Origin: Oscillospiraceae bacterium
GTDB taxonomy: Bacteria > Bacillota > Clostridia > Oscillospirales > Ruminococcaceae
DNA: 64,000 nt
Direction: 5' to 3'
NCBI GenBank assembly: GCA_016281125.1
Contig: JAEEIA010000063.1
Coordinates: forward strand, 49,896 to 113,895
The position numbers and the translations under genes are program-made. How positions within the stretch are numbered: the stretch's first letter is position 1; each line of letters begins with the position of its first letter. Shown here one piece after another: positions 1-8,212 of the stretch. Below the pieces are notes generated by a model. The model did no database searches. It saw only the letters and a list, made by a program, of their open reading frames with translations, and had not been told where the DNA came from.

Positions 1-523
1 AACGGTACGGTGCATCAGCCATGTGCAGGCAGCCCTGCTTGCTCAGCAGATCGTAAACCTCAGTGTTCACGCCGCCGACGTCCTCACCGCCGCTGAGAAT
101 GTTGTTAACAAATGCCGGAGAATAGGCATTTGTAGCATTGGTAGCGATATTGTTGAGCTTATTTGCTTCGTAAGTAAACTGATAGTAAGCAGCTGCCCAT
201 GCATAGCAGGAGCCGCAGCCCATCTGGTCGCCGATCGGCGGGAAGAACGGGGTCTGGCTCAGATCAACCTGAGAGGGCAGGTTTGCGGCTCTGTCCTTTG
301 CGACTCTGCTCTTCTTTGCAGACTTTGCGGGAGCACCTTCATATGCTTCTGCGGTGTCCGCATCACCCGTTGCGTAACGGTCCAGATCGAACAGCGCAGC
401 AGCCTCGTTCTCCTCAGCGTGAGCGACGAGTGCAGCGTTGTTCATGACCGGCAGTGCCAGAACTGCTGCAAATGCAGCAGGCAGCACCAGCAGTGCAGCT
501 GCTTTCGTAATATTCTTCTTCAT
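1..523 (-). CDS. Secreted papain-like (C1A) cysteine peptidase, 3' end cut by window edge
   Basis: Not in the ORF track because it runs off the left edge. Reading the minus strand from the ATG at 523, after a GGAGG box about 8 nt upstream, gives a signal peptide (MKKNITKAAALLVLPAAFAAVLALP), an acidic spacer, then the mature C1A start VDLSQTPFFPPIGDQMGCGSC followed by YAWA. This matches the papain block QxxCGSCWAF, with the oxyanion Gln and the catalytic Cys (the last Cys, before Tyr) both present. The His and Asn of the active site would lie beyond the edge. The family hydrolyses peptide bonds, here outside the cell. It starts 47 nt after the dockerin gene on the same strand, so the two probably share a transcript. 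A C-terminal dockerin is possible but not visible. Confidence 0.88.
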   Translation of the reverse strand, partial: MKKNITKAAALLVLPAAFAAVLALPVMNNAALVAHAEENEAAALFDLDRYATGDADTAEAYEGAPAKSAKKSRVAKDRAANLPSQVDLSQTPFFPPIGDQMGCGSCYAWAAAYYQFTYEANKLNNIATNATNAYSPAFVNNILSGGEDVGGVNTEVYDLLSKQGCLHMADAPYR

Positions 524-570
524 CGTAGAAGTCCTCCGTTCACAGTGTAAGAAATATCATGTTTGGAGCG

Positions 571-1755
571 TTAATTGTCCCCCATAGCATCGTGAACAGT
601 TCTGACCTCTTTGATCTCAGCCAATCCGAGTGCTTCAATGCTCCGGATCAGTTTCAGCACATTTTCCTCCGAGGGCTGCTTCAGTGTGATCTCCAGAAGC
701 TGCCGGTAGGGCTCGGCCTGATCGTACTGCTTCACCGATTTGATGTTCTCGACGCCGGAAAAGTCCTCTTTCGTCCATTTTCGGCTGCGAACACTGTACT
801 GGTGCTTGATGACGACATGAATGCGCCAATCAGAAAATGCAGTTTCCTCAGATTCCGGGCTGTATGCTGTAAACACGTCGATCACGGCCGGATTTTCGAC
901 CGGATAAACAGGCTTTTGTATCAAAAGTTCACGCTTCATCAGCGTGAGGTCATTCGCGGTCAGCCGCGAATTTCCGTCAAGATCTGCCGCATACCATGCA
1001 GGAACCGTATCTGCCTCATGTGCGAGCCATTTGCAGAGCAAAACGACGTCAGCAATGTTGAAGCTGCCGTCTGCATTGCAGTCCCCCGACAGGGTATTCT
1101 GTGCAGCTGTTGTCACGCTTGTAACCGCGGTCGTTTCCGCAGGTGCGGAGGTTGTGGCCGGAACGGTCGTAGCCTGAGCGGCAGTTGTCAGAACCCGGGC
1201 GGTGGTATTTGCAGCCGCGGAAGTAGATGTCGGCGCGGTCGTTTTCGCAGGCACGGAGGCCGTGCCCTGCGGGACATTTGTTGTGGCAGTCACAGGGGCC
1301 GTCGTTTCGGGCGGATCCTTAAAACGGAGAGAAACATCAGCGGAGAGCGTCTGCTGTGTTTTGCTGTTGTACACGGAGAAGGTGATTTTGCATCTTGCTC
1401 CGGACGGATCAGCGGGTTCCGTATGAATTTCCGTCAGTAAATGCGCCTGTGCCGTTTCAATAGTCGCATCGCGCACAATGTCAAATTGTCTGCCTTCAGC
1501 ATCCTGGGCGGTGACCGTCACCAGCATTCCGGAAAAATCCGGGATCCCCTCCGCAGTCAGAAAGGCACTGTCAGGCTTGCGGGAAACCTGTGCAAACAAT
1601 GCATACACATTGTCATTGACAGGCGCCTCCGCAGCTTCTGAAATCACCGTCAGACCGCAGACCGGTGCAGGACGAACCGCAGCATAGAGCAGACCCGCAC
1701 TTGCAGTGGTGCAAAGAACAGCCGTAAGGGCTGTCAGAAATTGTTTTCTGTTCAT
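571..1755 (-). CDS. Secreted protein with internal type I dockerin and Thr/Ala-rich linker
   Basis: I take the ATG at 1755 (AAGGTGG box upstream), not the longer ORF-track start; this gives 394 aa. In order: signal peptide (about 1-30, MNRKQFLTALTAVLCTTASAG), a roughly 110-residue beta-rich region with no family I recognise, a long Thr/Ala/Pro linker, a dockerin with two Ca-binding loops (GDCNADGSFNIADV and AADLDGNSRLTANDL), then about 100 residues. The tail contains VLKLIRSIEALGLAEIKEV, which recalls the alpha-beta pattern of subtilisin propeptide/I9 inhibitor domains; that is inference only. Dockerins bind cohesins, so the protein is probably cellulosome-attached. It lies directly upstream of the C1A peptidase, so a protease-modulating role is possible but unproven. 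Confidence 0.85.
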   Translation of the reverse strand: MNRKQFLTALTAVLCTTASAGLLYAAVRPAPVCGLTVISEAAEAPVNDNVYALFAQVSRKPDSAFLTAEGIPDFSGMLVTVTAQDAEGRQFDIVRDATIETAQAHLLTEIHTEPADPSGARCKITFSVYNSKTQQTLSADVSLRFKDPPETTAPVTATTNVPQGTASVPAKTTAPTSTSAAANTTARVLTTAAQATTVPATTSAPAETTAVTSVTTAAQNTLSGDCNADGSFNIADVVLLCKWLAHEADTVPAWYAADLDGNSRLTANDLTLMKRELLIQKPVYPVENPAVIDVFTAYSPESEETAFSDWRIHVVIKHQYSVRSRKWTKEDFSGVENIKSVKQYDQAEPYRQLLEITLKQPSEENVLKLIRSIEALGLAEIKEVRTVHDAMGDN

Positions 1756-1836
1756 GGCTCTATCCCACCTTAGAATTGGATCCGGGCCGCACGCAGACTC
1801 CGAAGGGGGAACGGAAAGATTGCGGGCTGACCCGAT

Positions 1837-1861
1837 GATGTTTCGAAACATCTTTATTATA
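1837..1861 (-). promoter_or_regulatory. Perfect 16-bp palindrome just downstream of a -10 box (operator candidate)
   Basis: On the minus strand TATAAT (1856-1861) is followed after 3 nt by GATGTTTCGAAACATC (1837-1852), which is its own reverse complement. This places the palindrome over the expected transcription start of the dockerin gene. No good -35 is visible at 17 bp, which suits a regulated promoter. The binding protein is unknown. Confidence 0.55.
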
Positions 1862-1968
1862 TCACATGTTCTCATAGAAAAACGGATTTTGGTACGAACT
1901 GTATGAGATTTGGGCACGAAATGCACACACATCTATATAATAAAAAATATGCATAATTTCGGAGGTAC

Positions 1969-1997
1969 TTGATTTTTCTGCGGAAATCTGCTATAAT
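1969..1997 (+). promoter_or_regulatory. Sigma-A-type promoter for the LytTR regulator
   Basis: TTGATT at 1969-1974, a 17-bp spacer, then TATAAT at 1992-1997. It would start a transcript about 80 nt before the TTG start at 2082. The rest of the 326-base gap (1756-2081) holds the divergent promoter and palindrome of the dockerin gene and nothing else I recognise. Confidence 0.7.
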
Positions 1998-2081
1998 AAA
2001 TTCGGAACCTGAAATATGACAATTTTGTTATAAAACCATATTCATACTTTACATATTACAGCATTACCGGAGGACATACAC

Positions 2082-2780
2082 TTGAAAATCGCAGTAGTGG
2101 ATGACGACAAATCACTGCACCGTACCATGAAGCAATACGTTCTGAAATTCCAGATCGCATTTGACCATGATATCTCAGTTGATTATTTTACAAACTGTGA
2201 GGAGCTCTATCAGCGGCTGCTCGCAGGGGATGACTATGACCTGCTGTTCCTGGATATTGAGTTTCCGCGGATGCGCGGAACGGAGCTCGGTCTGCTGATC
2301 CGGCACAGACTGCGGGATTATGATACGCAGATCGTGTTCATGTCCGCAGAGAAGGAATATGCGGCGGAGCTGTTTCCGATCCGGCCGATCGGCTTTCTGG
2401 TCAAGCCGTTTTCGTTTGAGCGCTTTTCGGTCTGCCTGACGGACGCGCTGGACGATTTCATGCAGAAAAGCGACTTTCTGGAATATACGCTGGAGAACAC
2501 GCGGCGCCGGATCCGGATCAAGGAGGTACTGTACCTCAAGGCGCACGGCAAAAAGGTCGCGTTCTATACAAAAGAGGGCAGCTTCTCTGTTTACGGCAAG
2601 ATTCAGGAGCTGATTGCAGGCTGCACGGAGCGGTTCCTCTGCACCTCGCGCGGGGAGTACGCGAATTTGCAGCATGTCATGGCTGCTGCGCCCAAGGAGG
2701 TGCGCCTGACCGACAATCATGTGCTGCATATCAGCCGCGGCCGGCAGACGGCGGTGCGTGAGCGTCTTGCGGAGCTGTAA
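2082..2780 (+). CDS. LytTR-type response regulator (REC + LytTR)
   Basis: Starts at TTG 2082, 8 nt after a GGAGG box. The 232-aa protein has a receiver domain (about 1-125): acidic pocket VVDDD, phospho-acceptor Asp58 in LLFLDIEFP and Lys108 in FLVKPF. The C-terminal half (about 135-232) matches the LytTR beta-rich DNA-binding domain, with the usual block around KEVLYLKAHGKKV. The family binds direct repeats upstream of target promoters when phosphorylated by a sensor kinase. No histidine kinase lies nearby, so it is an orphan here. It is transcribed divergently from the dockerin/peptidase operon, which is one possible target. Confidence 0.9.
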   Translation: MKIAVVDDDKSLHRTMKQYVLKFQIAFDHDISVDYFTNCEELYQRLLAGDDYDLLFLDIEFPRMRGTELGLLIRHRLRDYDTQIVFMSAEKEYAAELFPIRPIGFLVKPFSFERFSVCLTDALDDFMQKSDFLEYTLENTRRRIRIKEVLYLKAHGKKVAFYTKEGSFSVYGKIQELIAGCTERFLCTSRGEYANLQHVMAAAPKEVRLTDNHVLHISRGRQTAVRERLAEL

Positions 2781-2963
2781 ACTGTACATTGTTTTATCGC
2801 AGAGTCCTGCAAAAGCGGGGCTCTGTTGTGTTTTTCGCGGATTATATACGCAGCATCGGCGCGCTTGAAAACCTTACGTCTGCCGTAGGAAAATTGCAAA
2901 GTTTATGATGAAAAAGGTGTATCTACTTTATTTTTTTATTGTGAGATTCCAGAGGGACAATGT

Positions 2964-3049
2964 CCCTTTGGCGGGTTTGGTGAGTTTGCGGTGCAAACTC
3001 ATAGCAAAGCGGGCGAGAGTCCCATTCTCAATCATCGCGTAGCGATACC
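2964..3049 (+). repeat. Interspersed palindromic repeat, copy A
   Basis: This 86-bp core aligns without gaps to 20990-21075 with about 7 differences. It contains short inverted repeats (AGGGAC-aat-GTCCCT starting just before the core at 2953, and TGAGTTTGC-ggt-GCAAACTCA) and ends in ATCGCGTAGCGATACC. The 344-base gap 2781-3124 holds this copy, a possible degenerate left end near 2912 and the promoter of the next gene, but no gene. Confidence 0.75.
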
Positions 3050-3064
3050 TTTTTCACGCAGCGC

Positions 3065-3093
3065 TTGCATTCGGCGCGAAAACGCGCTATAAT
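3065..3093 (+). promoter_or_regulatory. Promoter of the EamA permease gene
   Basis: TTGCAT at 3065-3070, a 17-bp spacer, then TATAAT at 3088-3093. The spacer contains GCGCG-aaaa-CGCGC (3074-3087), an inverted repeat that could be an operator. The promoter starts 16 bp after the end of repeat copy A. Confidence 0.65.
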
Positions 3094-3124
3094 ATAGGAT
3101 AGTATTTTGATAGGAGGGGTATGC

Positions 3125-3997
3125 TTGGAGCAGACCGGACGCAGCGACCGCACACAGGGCATCCTGTTCATCATTGCATCAGCCTTCTGCTTTGCGCTGA
3201 TGAATCTGTTTATCCGGATGACAGGGGATGTGCCGACGCTGCAAAAATGCTTTTTCCGGAACTTCTTTGCGTTGCTGATTGCGGGCGGAACGCTTCTGCG
3301 GCACCGCGTTCCGCTGAAAATCGGCAGCGGCAATCTGAAATATCTGCTGATCCGTTCCATTGCCGGCGGCATCGGCATGGTCTGCAATTTTTATGCGGTT
3401 GATCATATGGCGATTTCGGATGCATCCATGCTGAACAAGCTGTCGCCGTTTTTTGCGATTGTTTTCTCGTATTTTGTGCTCGGGGAGCGTGCGACCGCAT
3501 TTGAGTGGGGCGCGGTTGCGACGGCGTTTGCCGGGGCGCTGCTTGTTGTGAAGCCGCGCTTCGGATTTGAAGTGCTCCCGGCGCTGGCCGGGGTGCTGGG
3601 CGGACTGGGCGCCGGGCTTGCGTATACGAATGTGCGGAAGCTCGGGCTGCGCGGGGAGAACAGCATGATCATTGTTACGTTTTTCTCCGGATTTACGACG
3701 CTTTGCCTGTTGCCGAACCTGCTGCTGCACTATGCGCCGATGACGGCGAAGCAGTGGATGTTCCTGGTGCTGACGGGGCTTGCAGCGGCGGGCGGACAGA
3801 TCTGCATTACAAAGGCATATGCCCGGGCGGCGGCCAAGGAGATTTCTGTCTATGATTTTTCGATTGTGATTTTCGCGGCGCTGCTGGGCTTCTGCTTTCT
3901 CGGACAGCTGCCGGATTGGCTCAGCGTCATCGGTTACGTCATCATCATCGGTACGGCTGTCGTCCGCTGGCGCGTCGGTGCTGCCGCTTCAAAATGA
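3125..3997 (+). CDS. EamA/DMT-family membrane transporter
   Basis: About ten hydrophobic segments in two similar halves fit the EamA (RhaT/YdcZ-like) drug/metabolite transporter family, in the inner membrane. The second half has the usual signature around FSYFVLGERATAFEWGAV. The in-frame TTG at 3125 is the likely start: AGGAGGGG lies at 3112-3119, 5 nt upstream, whereas the ORF-track TTG at 3107 lies before that box and the ATG at 3121 is in another frame. This gives 290 aa, the usual size. The substrate cannot be told from sequence. It sits alone, with its own promoter, between the regulator and the GH5 gene. Confidence 0.85.
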   Translation: MEQTGRSDRTQGILFIIASAFCFALMNLFIRMTGDVPTLQKCFFRNFFALLIAGGTLLRHRVPLKIGSGNLKYLLIRSIAGGIGMVCNFYAVDHMAISDASMLNKLSPFFAIVFSYFVLGERATAFEWGAVATAFAGALLVVKPRFGFEVLPALAGVLGGLGAGLAYTNVRKLGLRGENSMIIVTFFSGFTTLCLLPNLLLHYAPMTAKQWMFLVLTGLAAAGGQICITKAYARAAAKEISVYDFSIVIFAALLGFCFLGQLPDWLSVIGYVIIIGTAVVRWRVGAAASK

Positions 3998-4150
3998 TTT
4001 ATACCGTGCTTCGATAAAGCCGACCGGCGGCACAGGGCGTCCTTCAATCCTCCTGAAAAGCAAGTCCCTGTGCGATTTTCTGCATAGGATTCGGCAGCTT
4101 TCGAGCGCAGCCGCGCAGCCGCTTTCTGCACCTTTTATTTGTTTTGTCCA

Positions 4151-4199
4151 TTGACGCGGCCGCCTGTTTCCGTTACAATATAAATGAACACGGCCGTGT
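4151..4199 (+). promoter_or_regulatory. GH5 promoter with 12-bp palindrome at the start site
   Basis: TTGACG at 4151-4156, a 17-bp spacer and TACAAT at 4174-4179. The perfect palindrome ACACGGCCGTGT (4188-4199) begins 8 bp after the -10 box, about where RNA polymerase would start, so a repressor site is plausible. The gap 3998-4150 shows nothing else clear. Confidence 0.6.
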
Positions 4200-4282
4200 A
4201 TCAAAAAATAGAAAATGATAAACCGACAGAACCGGAGAAGCGCGCATACGGTCTGCCGGTATGAAAATGCGAGGAGGAAACT

Positions 4283-5641
4283 ATGAACCACATCAGACGG
4301 TTCTCCGTTCTGACAGCAGCAGTCCTGTGCTTCGGCTGCTGCCGGTATCCTGTGTCCGCAGAAGCAGCAATGCGGGACATTTCTACTAAAGAGCTGGTGC
4401 GCGATATGGGCATCGGCATCAATCTCGGCAATACGCTGGAGGCCTGCGGCGACTGGATTGCGGAATACAGCGACGGTCAGCCGAAGGACTACGAAACCGC
4501 ATGGGGCAGCCCTGTCATCACCAGGGAAATCATCGAGGGCATTGCAAAGGAAGGCTTCGGTGTGCTTCGCATCCCGGTGGCATGGTCGAACATGATGAAG
4601 GAGGACGGAACCTATACAATCAATACTGCGTATGACGCGCGCGTTCACGAAATCGTTGACTGGACGCTGGAATGCGGCATGTACGCGATCATCAACATCC
4701 ACTGGGACGGCGGATGGGTCAACGACTTTCCCAAGAAAAAGGACGAGAGCATGAAGCGCTTTACCCGTATGTGGGAGCAGATTGCCGACAGCTTCAAGGA
4801 TTACGGCGATTACCTGATGTTTGAATCCCAGAACGAGGAGCTCGGCTGGGAATCGGTCTGGAATCCGTGGGGCGGCACCGAGGGCAAGGCGGAGTCCTAT
4901 GCGCTCTGCAACGAAATCAATCAGGCGTTTGTGGATACGGTCCGGAAATCCGGCGGCAACAATCCGGAGCGGCATCTGCTGATTTCGGGCTACAACACCG
5001 GCATTGACCGCACCTGCGATGCACTGTTCAAAATGCCGCAGGATCCCGCAAACCGCATGGCAGTTTCCGTTCATTACTATTCTCCCGCCGGGTTTGCGAT
5101 CCTTGAGGAGGATGCGGACTGGGGCAAAGCGACGCCGACATGGGGCAGCGATGCGGATTATGCATCCCTGCGCAGCGAAATGCAGATGATGAAATCGAAT
5201 TTCACGGACAAGGGGATTCCGGTCATCATCGGCGAGTACGGCTGTCCGACGAAAAACAAGGAGCCGGAATCTGTGCGGCGCTTTATTTCGTCCGTCTGCG
5301 AGGAGGCCTACCAATGCGGGCACTGCCCCGTGCTGTGGTCAACACCCGGCGGACATTACGACCGCGAGGCCTGTCAGCTGACCGACCGCGAGCTGCAAAA
5401 GAAGCTCTTTGCAATCGGCGGAAAGACCTATCAGCCGCAGACCGCGCAGCCTGAACAACCGCTGACAGGCGACCTGAACGGTGACGGCACCGTCAGCATT
5501 GCGGATGCAGTTCTGCTGCAAAAGCATCTGACAGGAGAATCGGCGCTTACGGACGGGAGGGGCGATCTCAGCGGCGACAGCATCATAAATGCCGTGGATC
5601 TGACCTTGCTCAAGCGCATTCTGCTGAATGTAAAATCATAA
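4283..5641 (+). CDS. GH5 endoglucanase-type glycoside hydrolase with C-terminal dockerin
   Basis: 452 aa, start ATG after GAGGAGG. Signal peptide at about 1-27, GH5 (beta/alpha)8 catalytic domain at about 32-385, short linker, type I dockerin at about 392-450. GH5 marks seen: GIGINLGNTLEA near the start, INIHWDGGW, acid/base Glu185 in FESQNEE and nucleophile Glu318 in IIGEYG. The dockerin has both loops (GDLNGDGTVSIADAVLL and GDLSGDSIINAVDLTLL). GH5 enzymes of this kind cut internal beta-1,4 links in cellulose, and some act on xyloglucan or mannan, so the exact substrate is open. The protein would be exported and docked onto a scaffoldin. It has its own promoter and a strong terminator, so it is monocistronic. 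Confidence 0.93.
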   Translation: MNHIRRFSVLTAAVLCFGCCRYPVSAEAAMRDISTKELVRDMGIGINLGNTLEACGDWIAEYSDGQPKDYETAWGSPVITREIIEGIAKEGFGVLRIPVAWSNMMKEDGTYTINTAYDARVHEIVDWTLECGMYAIINIHWDGGWVNDFPKKKDESMKRFTRMWEQIADSFKDYGDYLMFESQNEELGWESVWNPWGGTEGKAESYALCNEINQAFVDTVRKSGGNNPERHLLISGYNTGIDRTCDALFKMPQDPANRMAVSVHYYSPAGFAILEEDADWGKATPTWGSDADYASLRSEMQMMKSNFTDKGIPVIIGEYGCPTKNKEPESVRRFISSVCEEAYQCGHCPVLWSTPGGHYDREACQLTDRELQKKLFAIGGKTYQPQTAQPEQPLTGDLNGDGTVSIADAVLLQKHLTGESALTDGRGDLSGDSIINAVDLTLLKRILLNVKS

Positions 5642-5645
5642 CAAA

Positions 5646-5684
5646 ACACCGCACAGGGCATTATGCTCTGTGCGGTGTCGTTTT
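5646..5684 (+). terminator. Intrinsic terminator after GH5
   Basis: An 11-bp stem ACACCGCACAG/CTGTGCGGTGT (5646-5656 with 5668-5678), further paired inside, is followed by CGTTTT. It sits 5 nt after the GH5 stop. Confidence 0.85.
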
Positions 5685-5695
5685 GCCGGGAAAGC

Positions 5696-5753
5696 GGTAT
5701 CTCCGACGGATTGAGAATGAAACCCGTTATCAATCCCATCGCGCAGCGATACC
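5696..5753 (+). repeat. Interspersed repeat, short copy B
   Basis: 58 bp from GGTATCTCCGACGGATTGA to ATCGCGCAGCGATACC, so both family ends are present with almost no interior. It lies between two converging genes and ends 2 bp before the stop codon of the minus-strand hydrolase gene. Confidence 0.75.
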
Positions 5754-5755
5754 TT

Positions 5756-7903
5756 TTACTCCTCCGCTGCGGGGAACAGGCCGATGTCGCTGAGGAGCAT
5801 CTTGCCGTTTGTCACATTGCGGAAGCTGATTTCTGCGGATACCACCTTGGACGCATCAAAGTCATCCTGTGCCTGATACGCGTTCTGCGGGATGATCACC
5901 GTTGTGAACGGATGCTGGAACGCATAGTCAAACCAGAGCGAGTTGAATTTCGTCCGCTGAATGCCGAGCGCAGGGAACAAATCGGAGGGCATCTGCGCTG
6001 TTGCGGTTTTGCCGTCCGCGTCCTTCAGCACGACCTTATACTCAATCAGTCCGCGCGGGACGTCCTTCTCGCGCAGATCAGCTGCTGTGAAGGAGAAGCT
6101 GTTCTTTTTCAGATTCTTCTTTTTGTCAAATTCCAGCTTGACCGTGACCTCGTTTTCGTCGTCCCATTCGGCGTACAGGCCGTAATCGCCGCCCTGCGGC
6201 GAGGTCTGGGAATCATAGAGCTTTTCAGTCCAGAGATCTGCATTTTCCACGCTGATCTTCATGCCGCCGCGCATGCCGGGATCGGATGCGGTATCAAAAT
6301 CTGCCAGCGATTCGTAATCCGAATCCTGATACATCGCACAGCAGACCGTAGCCGGCAGCGCGTCGCGGTACTGCGCGGGCGCGGAGAACAGCGTGCGGTA
6401 CTGGGTTTCGCCTTTCAGCGCCGCGTCGAGGAAGGTCTTGACAAACGCCGTGAGCAGCGTGCGCTGATCGTCGGCGCTGAGAAATGCGTTGCGGTTTGCG
6501 ATATAGCCGAACGGCATTCCCATATCATTGTCGCCCCACTTGGTATTGAACTGGCCGTGGTTCGCGCCGAGCATGTAGATCACCGATTTGAAGCAGTCCT
6601 CCTTGCCGGTGAAATGTACGTTGTTATACTGCTTTTCGCCCATCGGGATATAGACGTCCTGATCGTCGGTGCCGTGAATCATCAGATAGCTGATGTCCTC
6701 AAGCTCCGCAGCTCTGCCCGCGGGCTTATACTGGTCGCAGGTCGGTGCAATCGCAATGACCGCACGGATCGGAATATGGTAGCCGAGCTTGATATTTGCG
6801 TTTTCAGGGTAGCAGTCATAGTTCGTCAGCAGCGCAGTCAGCGCAGCAGTTTCGCCGCCTCTGGAGTGACCGGCCACTGCAATCTTTTCACTGTCAATGA
6901 TGCCGTAGACCGGGCAGCTCTTGTCCTCTGCCGCCCATTTGAGCACCTGCTTCATATTTTCCAGCATGAGTACGGCGCGCGCATCGTTTTCCTCTTTGAG
7001 ATCGTTGAGGATGTTTTCATCCACAGACACCGCGACATAGCCGTTGGAAGCGAGGTGTCTGCAAAGATATTCGTAGCCGAGGTAGGAATCCGTGCCGTAG
7101 CTGTGATTGCCGTGTACGATGAACATGACCGGGCAGTTTTTGCCGTTGACAGGGTAGTACACTCTGCCGCTGACCGGTGCGGCGTCCAGTTCGCGTCCGA
7201 AATACTGCTTCATGCCGAGCGTCATCAGACCCTTGCGCTCCGCCATTTCGGAAAGGTCAATCGTTTCAGAATCATGGTCAAAGCTGCCGCCGGGGCCGTA
7301 GCTGAAGCTGTTGACATCCAGCTTGCCGGGTGCCAGCGAATCCGAAAAGCCCTTGGGCACCTTGACAGGATCCGTTTGCAGGGAGGTATACGCAGAAATG
7401 CGGTTTTCCCCGAAGCCCTTATGCAGAAATGCCAGCACAAACCCGGCGATGATCACGCCGCCCGCCAGGAACGTCACCAGGCCGGAAACGTGGAACTGCT
7501 TGATCCGGATCATGCCGACGACAGCGCGTCCTGCGGCATCCACCGCCAGCGCACCGAGCAGCGCGAACAGGATGCAGGTGACCGGATGGGAGGCGTGGTC
7601 AGGCACCATGAACAGAATCAGCAGAACGGACAGCAGCAGGAGAAATGCGGCGCGGCTCAGGGATTTTGCGCCGAAAATCAGCCGGATCAGCAAAAACAGT
7701 ACAAAGGTCATCAGAACAGCCGTGCCTGCTGCAATCGCATAGCCTGCCCAGAACGGGAGCACCGGGAAGTTGACTGCAATCATTTCACCGAGCAGCAGCG
7801 TCAGTGCGATCCATATCAGGATGGTCGCGGAGAGTCTTCCCGCGCTCATCAGAGAGCGGTACGGCATTGTTTTTTCTTTCAGGTTTTCGATCCATTCCTT
7901 CAT
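5756..7903 (-). CDS. Membrane-anchored alpha/beta hydrolase
   Basis: The ATG at 7903 with an AAAGGTGG box is preferred over the GTG at 7915; 715 aa. The N-terminal ~165 residues hold about five or six membrane segments. The hydrolase domain follows at about 235-515: oxyanion region FIVHGNHS, nucleophile elbow GHSRGG, acid candidate in HGTDDQD and His in GANHGQF. It resembles the PET-hydrolase/dienelactone-hydrolase-like group. A beta-rich C-terminal region (about 550-715) could be a sugar- or lipid-binding module; I cannot name it. The active site is probably outside the membrane, given no cytosolic signal, but topology is not certain. The substrate is unknown; cell-envelope or plant-wall esters are possible. 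It has its own promoter. Confidence 0.8.
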   Translation of the reverse strand: MKEWIENLKEKTMPYRSLMSAGRLSATILIWIALTLLLGEMIAVNFPVLPFWAGYAIAAGTAVLMTFVLFLLIRLIFGAKSLSRAAFLLLLSVLLILFMVPDHASHPVTCILFALLGALAVDAAGRAVVGMIRIKQFHVSGLVTFLAGGVIIAGFVLAFLHKGFGENRISAYTSLQTDPVKVPKGFSDSLAPGKLDVNSFSYGPGGSFDHDSETIDLSEMAERKGLMTLGMKQYFGRELDAAPVSGRVYYPVNGKNCPVMFIVHGNHSYGTDSYLGYEYLCRHLASNGYVAVSVDENILNDLKEENDARAVLMLENMKQVLKWAAEDKSCPVYGIIDSEKIAVAGHSRGGETAALTALLTNYDCYPENANIKLGYHIPIRAVIAIAPTCDQYKPAGRAAELEDISYLMIHGTDDQDVYIPMGEKQYNNVHFTGKEDCFKSVIYMLGANHGQFNTKWGDNDMGMPFGYIANRNAFLSADDQRTLLTAFVKTFLDAALKGETQYRTLFSAPAQYRDALPATVCCAMYQDSDYESLADFDTASDPGMRGGMKISVENADLWTEKLYDSQTSPQGGDYGLYAEWDDENEVTVKLEFDKKKNLKKNSFSFTAADLREKDVPRGLIEYKVVLKDADGKTATAQMPSDLFPALGIQRTKFNSLWFDYAFQHPFTTVIIPQNAYQAQDDFDASKVVSAEISFRNVTNGKMLLSDIGLFPAAEE

Positions 7904-7968
7904 TGATACTTCCACCTTTTTTCTACACAGTCGCAGCGTGCGCGGTTTATTTGTGCTGCGCTGTTCCT

Positions 7969-7997
7969 ATTATAGCATATTATTACGAAAAGCGCAA
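7969..7997 (-). promoter_or_regulatory. Promoter of the membrane hydrolase gene
   Basis: On the minus strand TTGCGC, a 17-bp spacer, then TATAAT (complement of 7969-7974). The transcript would have a leader of about 60 nt. Confidence 0.6.
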
Positions 7998-8128
7998 TGG
8001 GAGAATGTACAAAAAAGTGACCGCTGTGTAAAATGGGCGGAAAAAAGGAGCCGGGCACTGCCCGGTAGCATATCGTATGAAAAATGCAATGTTTTTGCAA
8101 ACAAAAAGGATACCGTCTTTGTGCTGTC

Positions 8129-8157
8129 TTGCATTTCTGTCCGATCTGTGCTATAAT
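8129..8157 (+). promoter_or_regulatory. Promoter of the Thr-rich lipoprotein gene
   Basis: TTGCAT at 8129-8134, a 17-bp spacer, TATAAT at 8152-8157. The 309-base gap 7904-8212 holds two divergent promoters and a CCGGGC-act-GCCCGG hairpin at 8051-8065 whose minus-strand exit is CTCCTTTTTT. Confidence 0.65.
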
Positions 8158-8212
8158 GTCTGCAATCTGACATTTACCGCGCCGCATGATGCTGCAAAGA
8201 GAGGAAACCGAT

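Noticed and set aside
3989-5323. 444-aa minus-strand ORF
   Set aside because: It is antisense to the GH5 gene, which has catalytic motifs and a dockerin.
5663-7906. 747-aa plus-strand ORF
   Set aside because: It is an antisense shadow of the membrane hydrolase. It has no ribosome box, no family-like motif, and its His/Arg/Val-rich composition is typical of reversed GC-rich coding frames.
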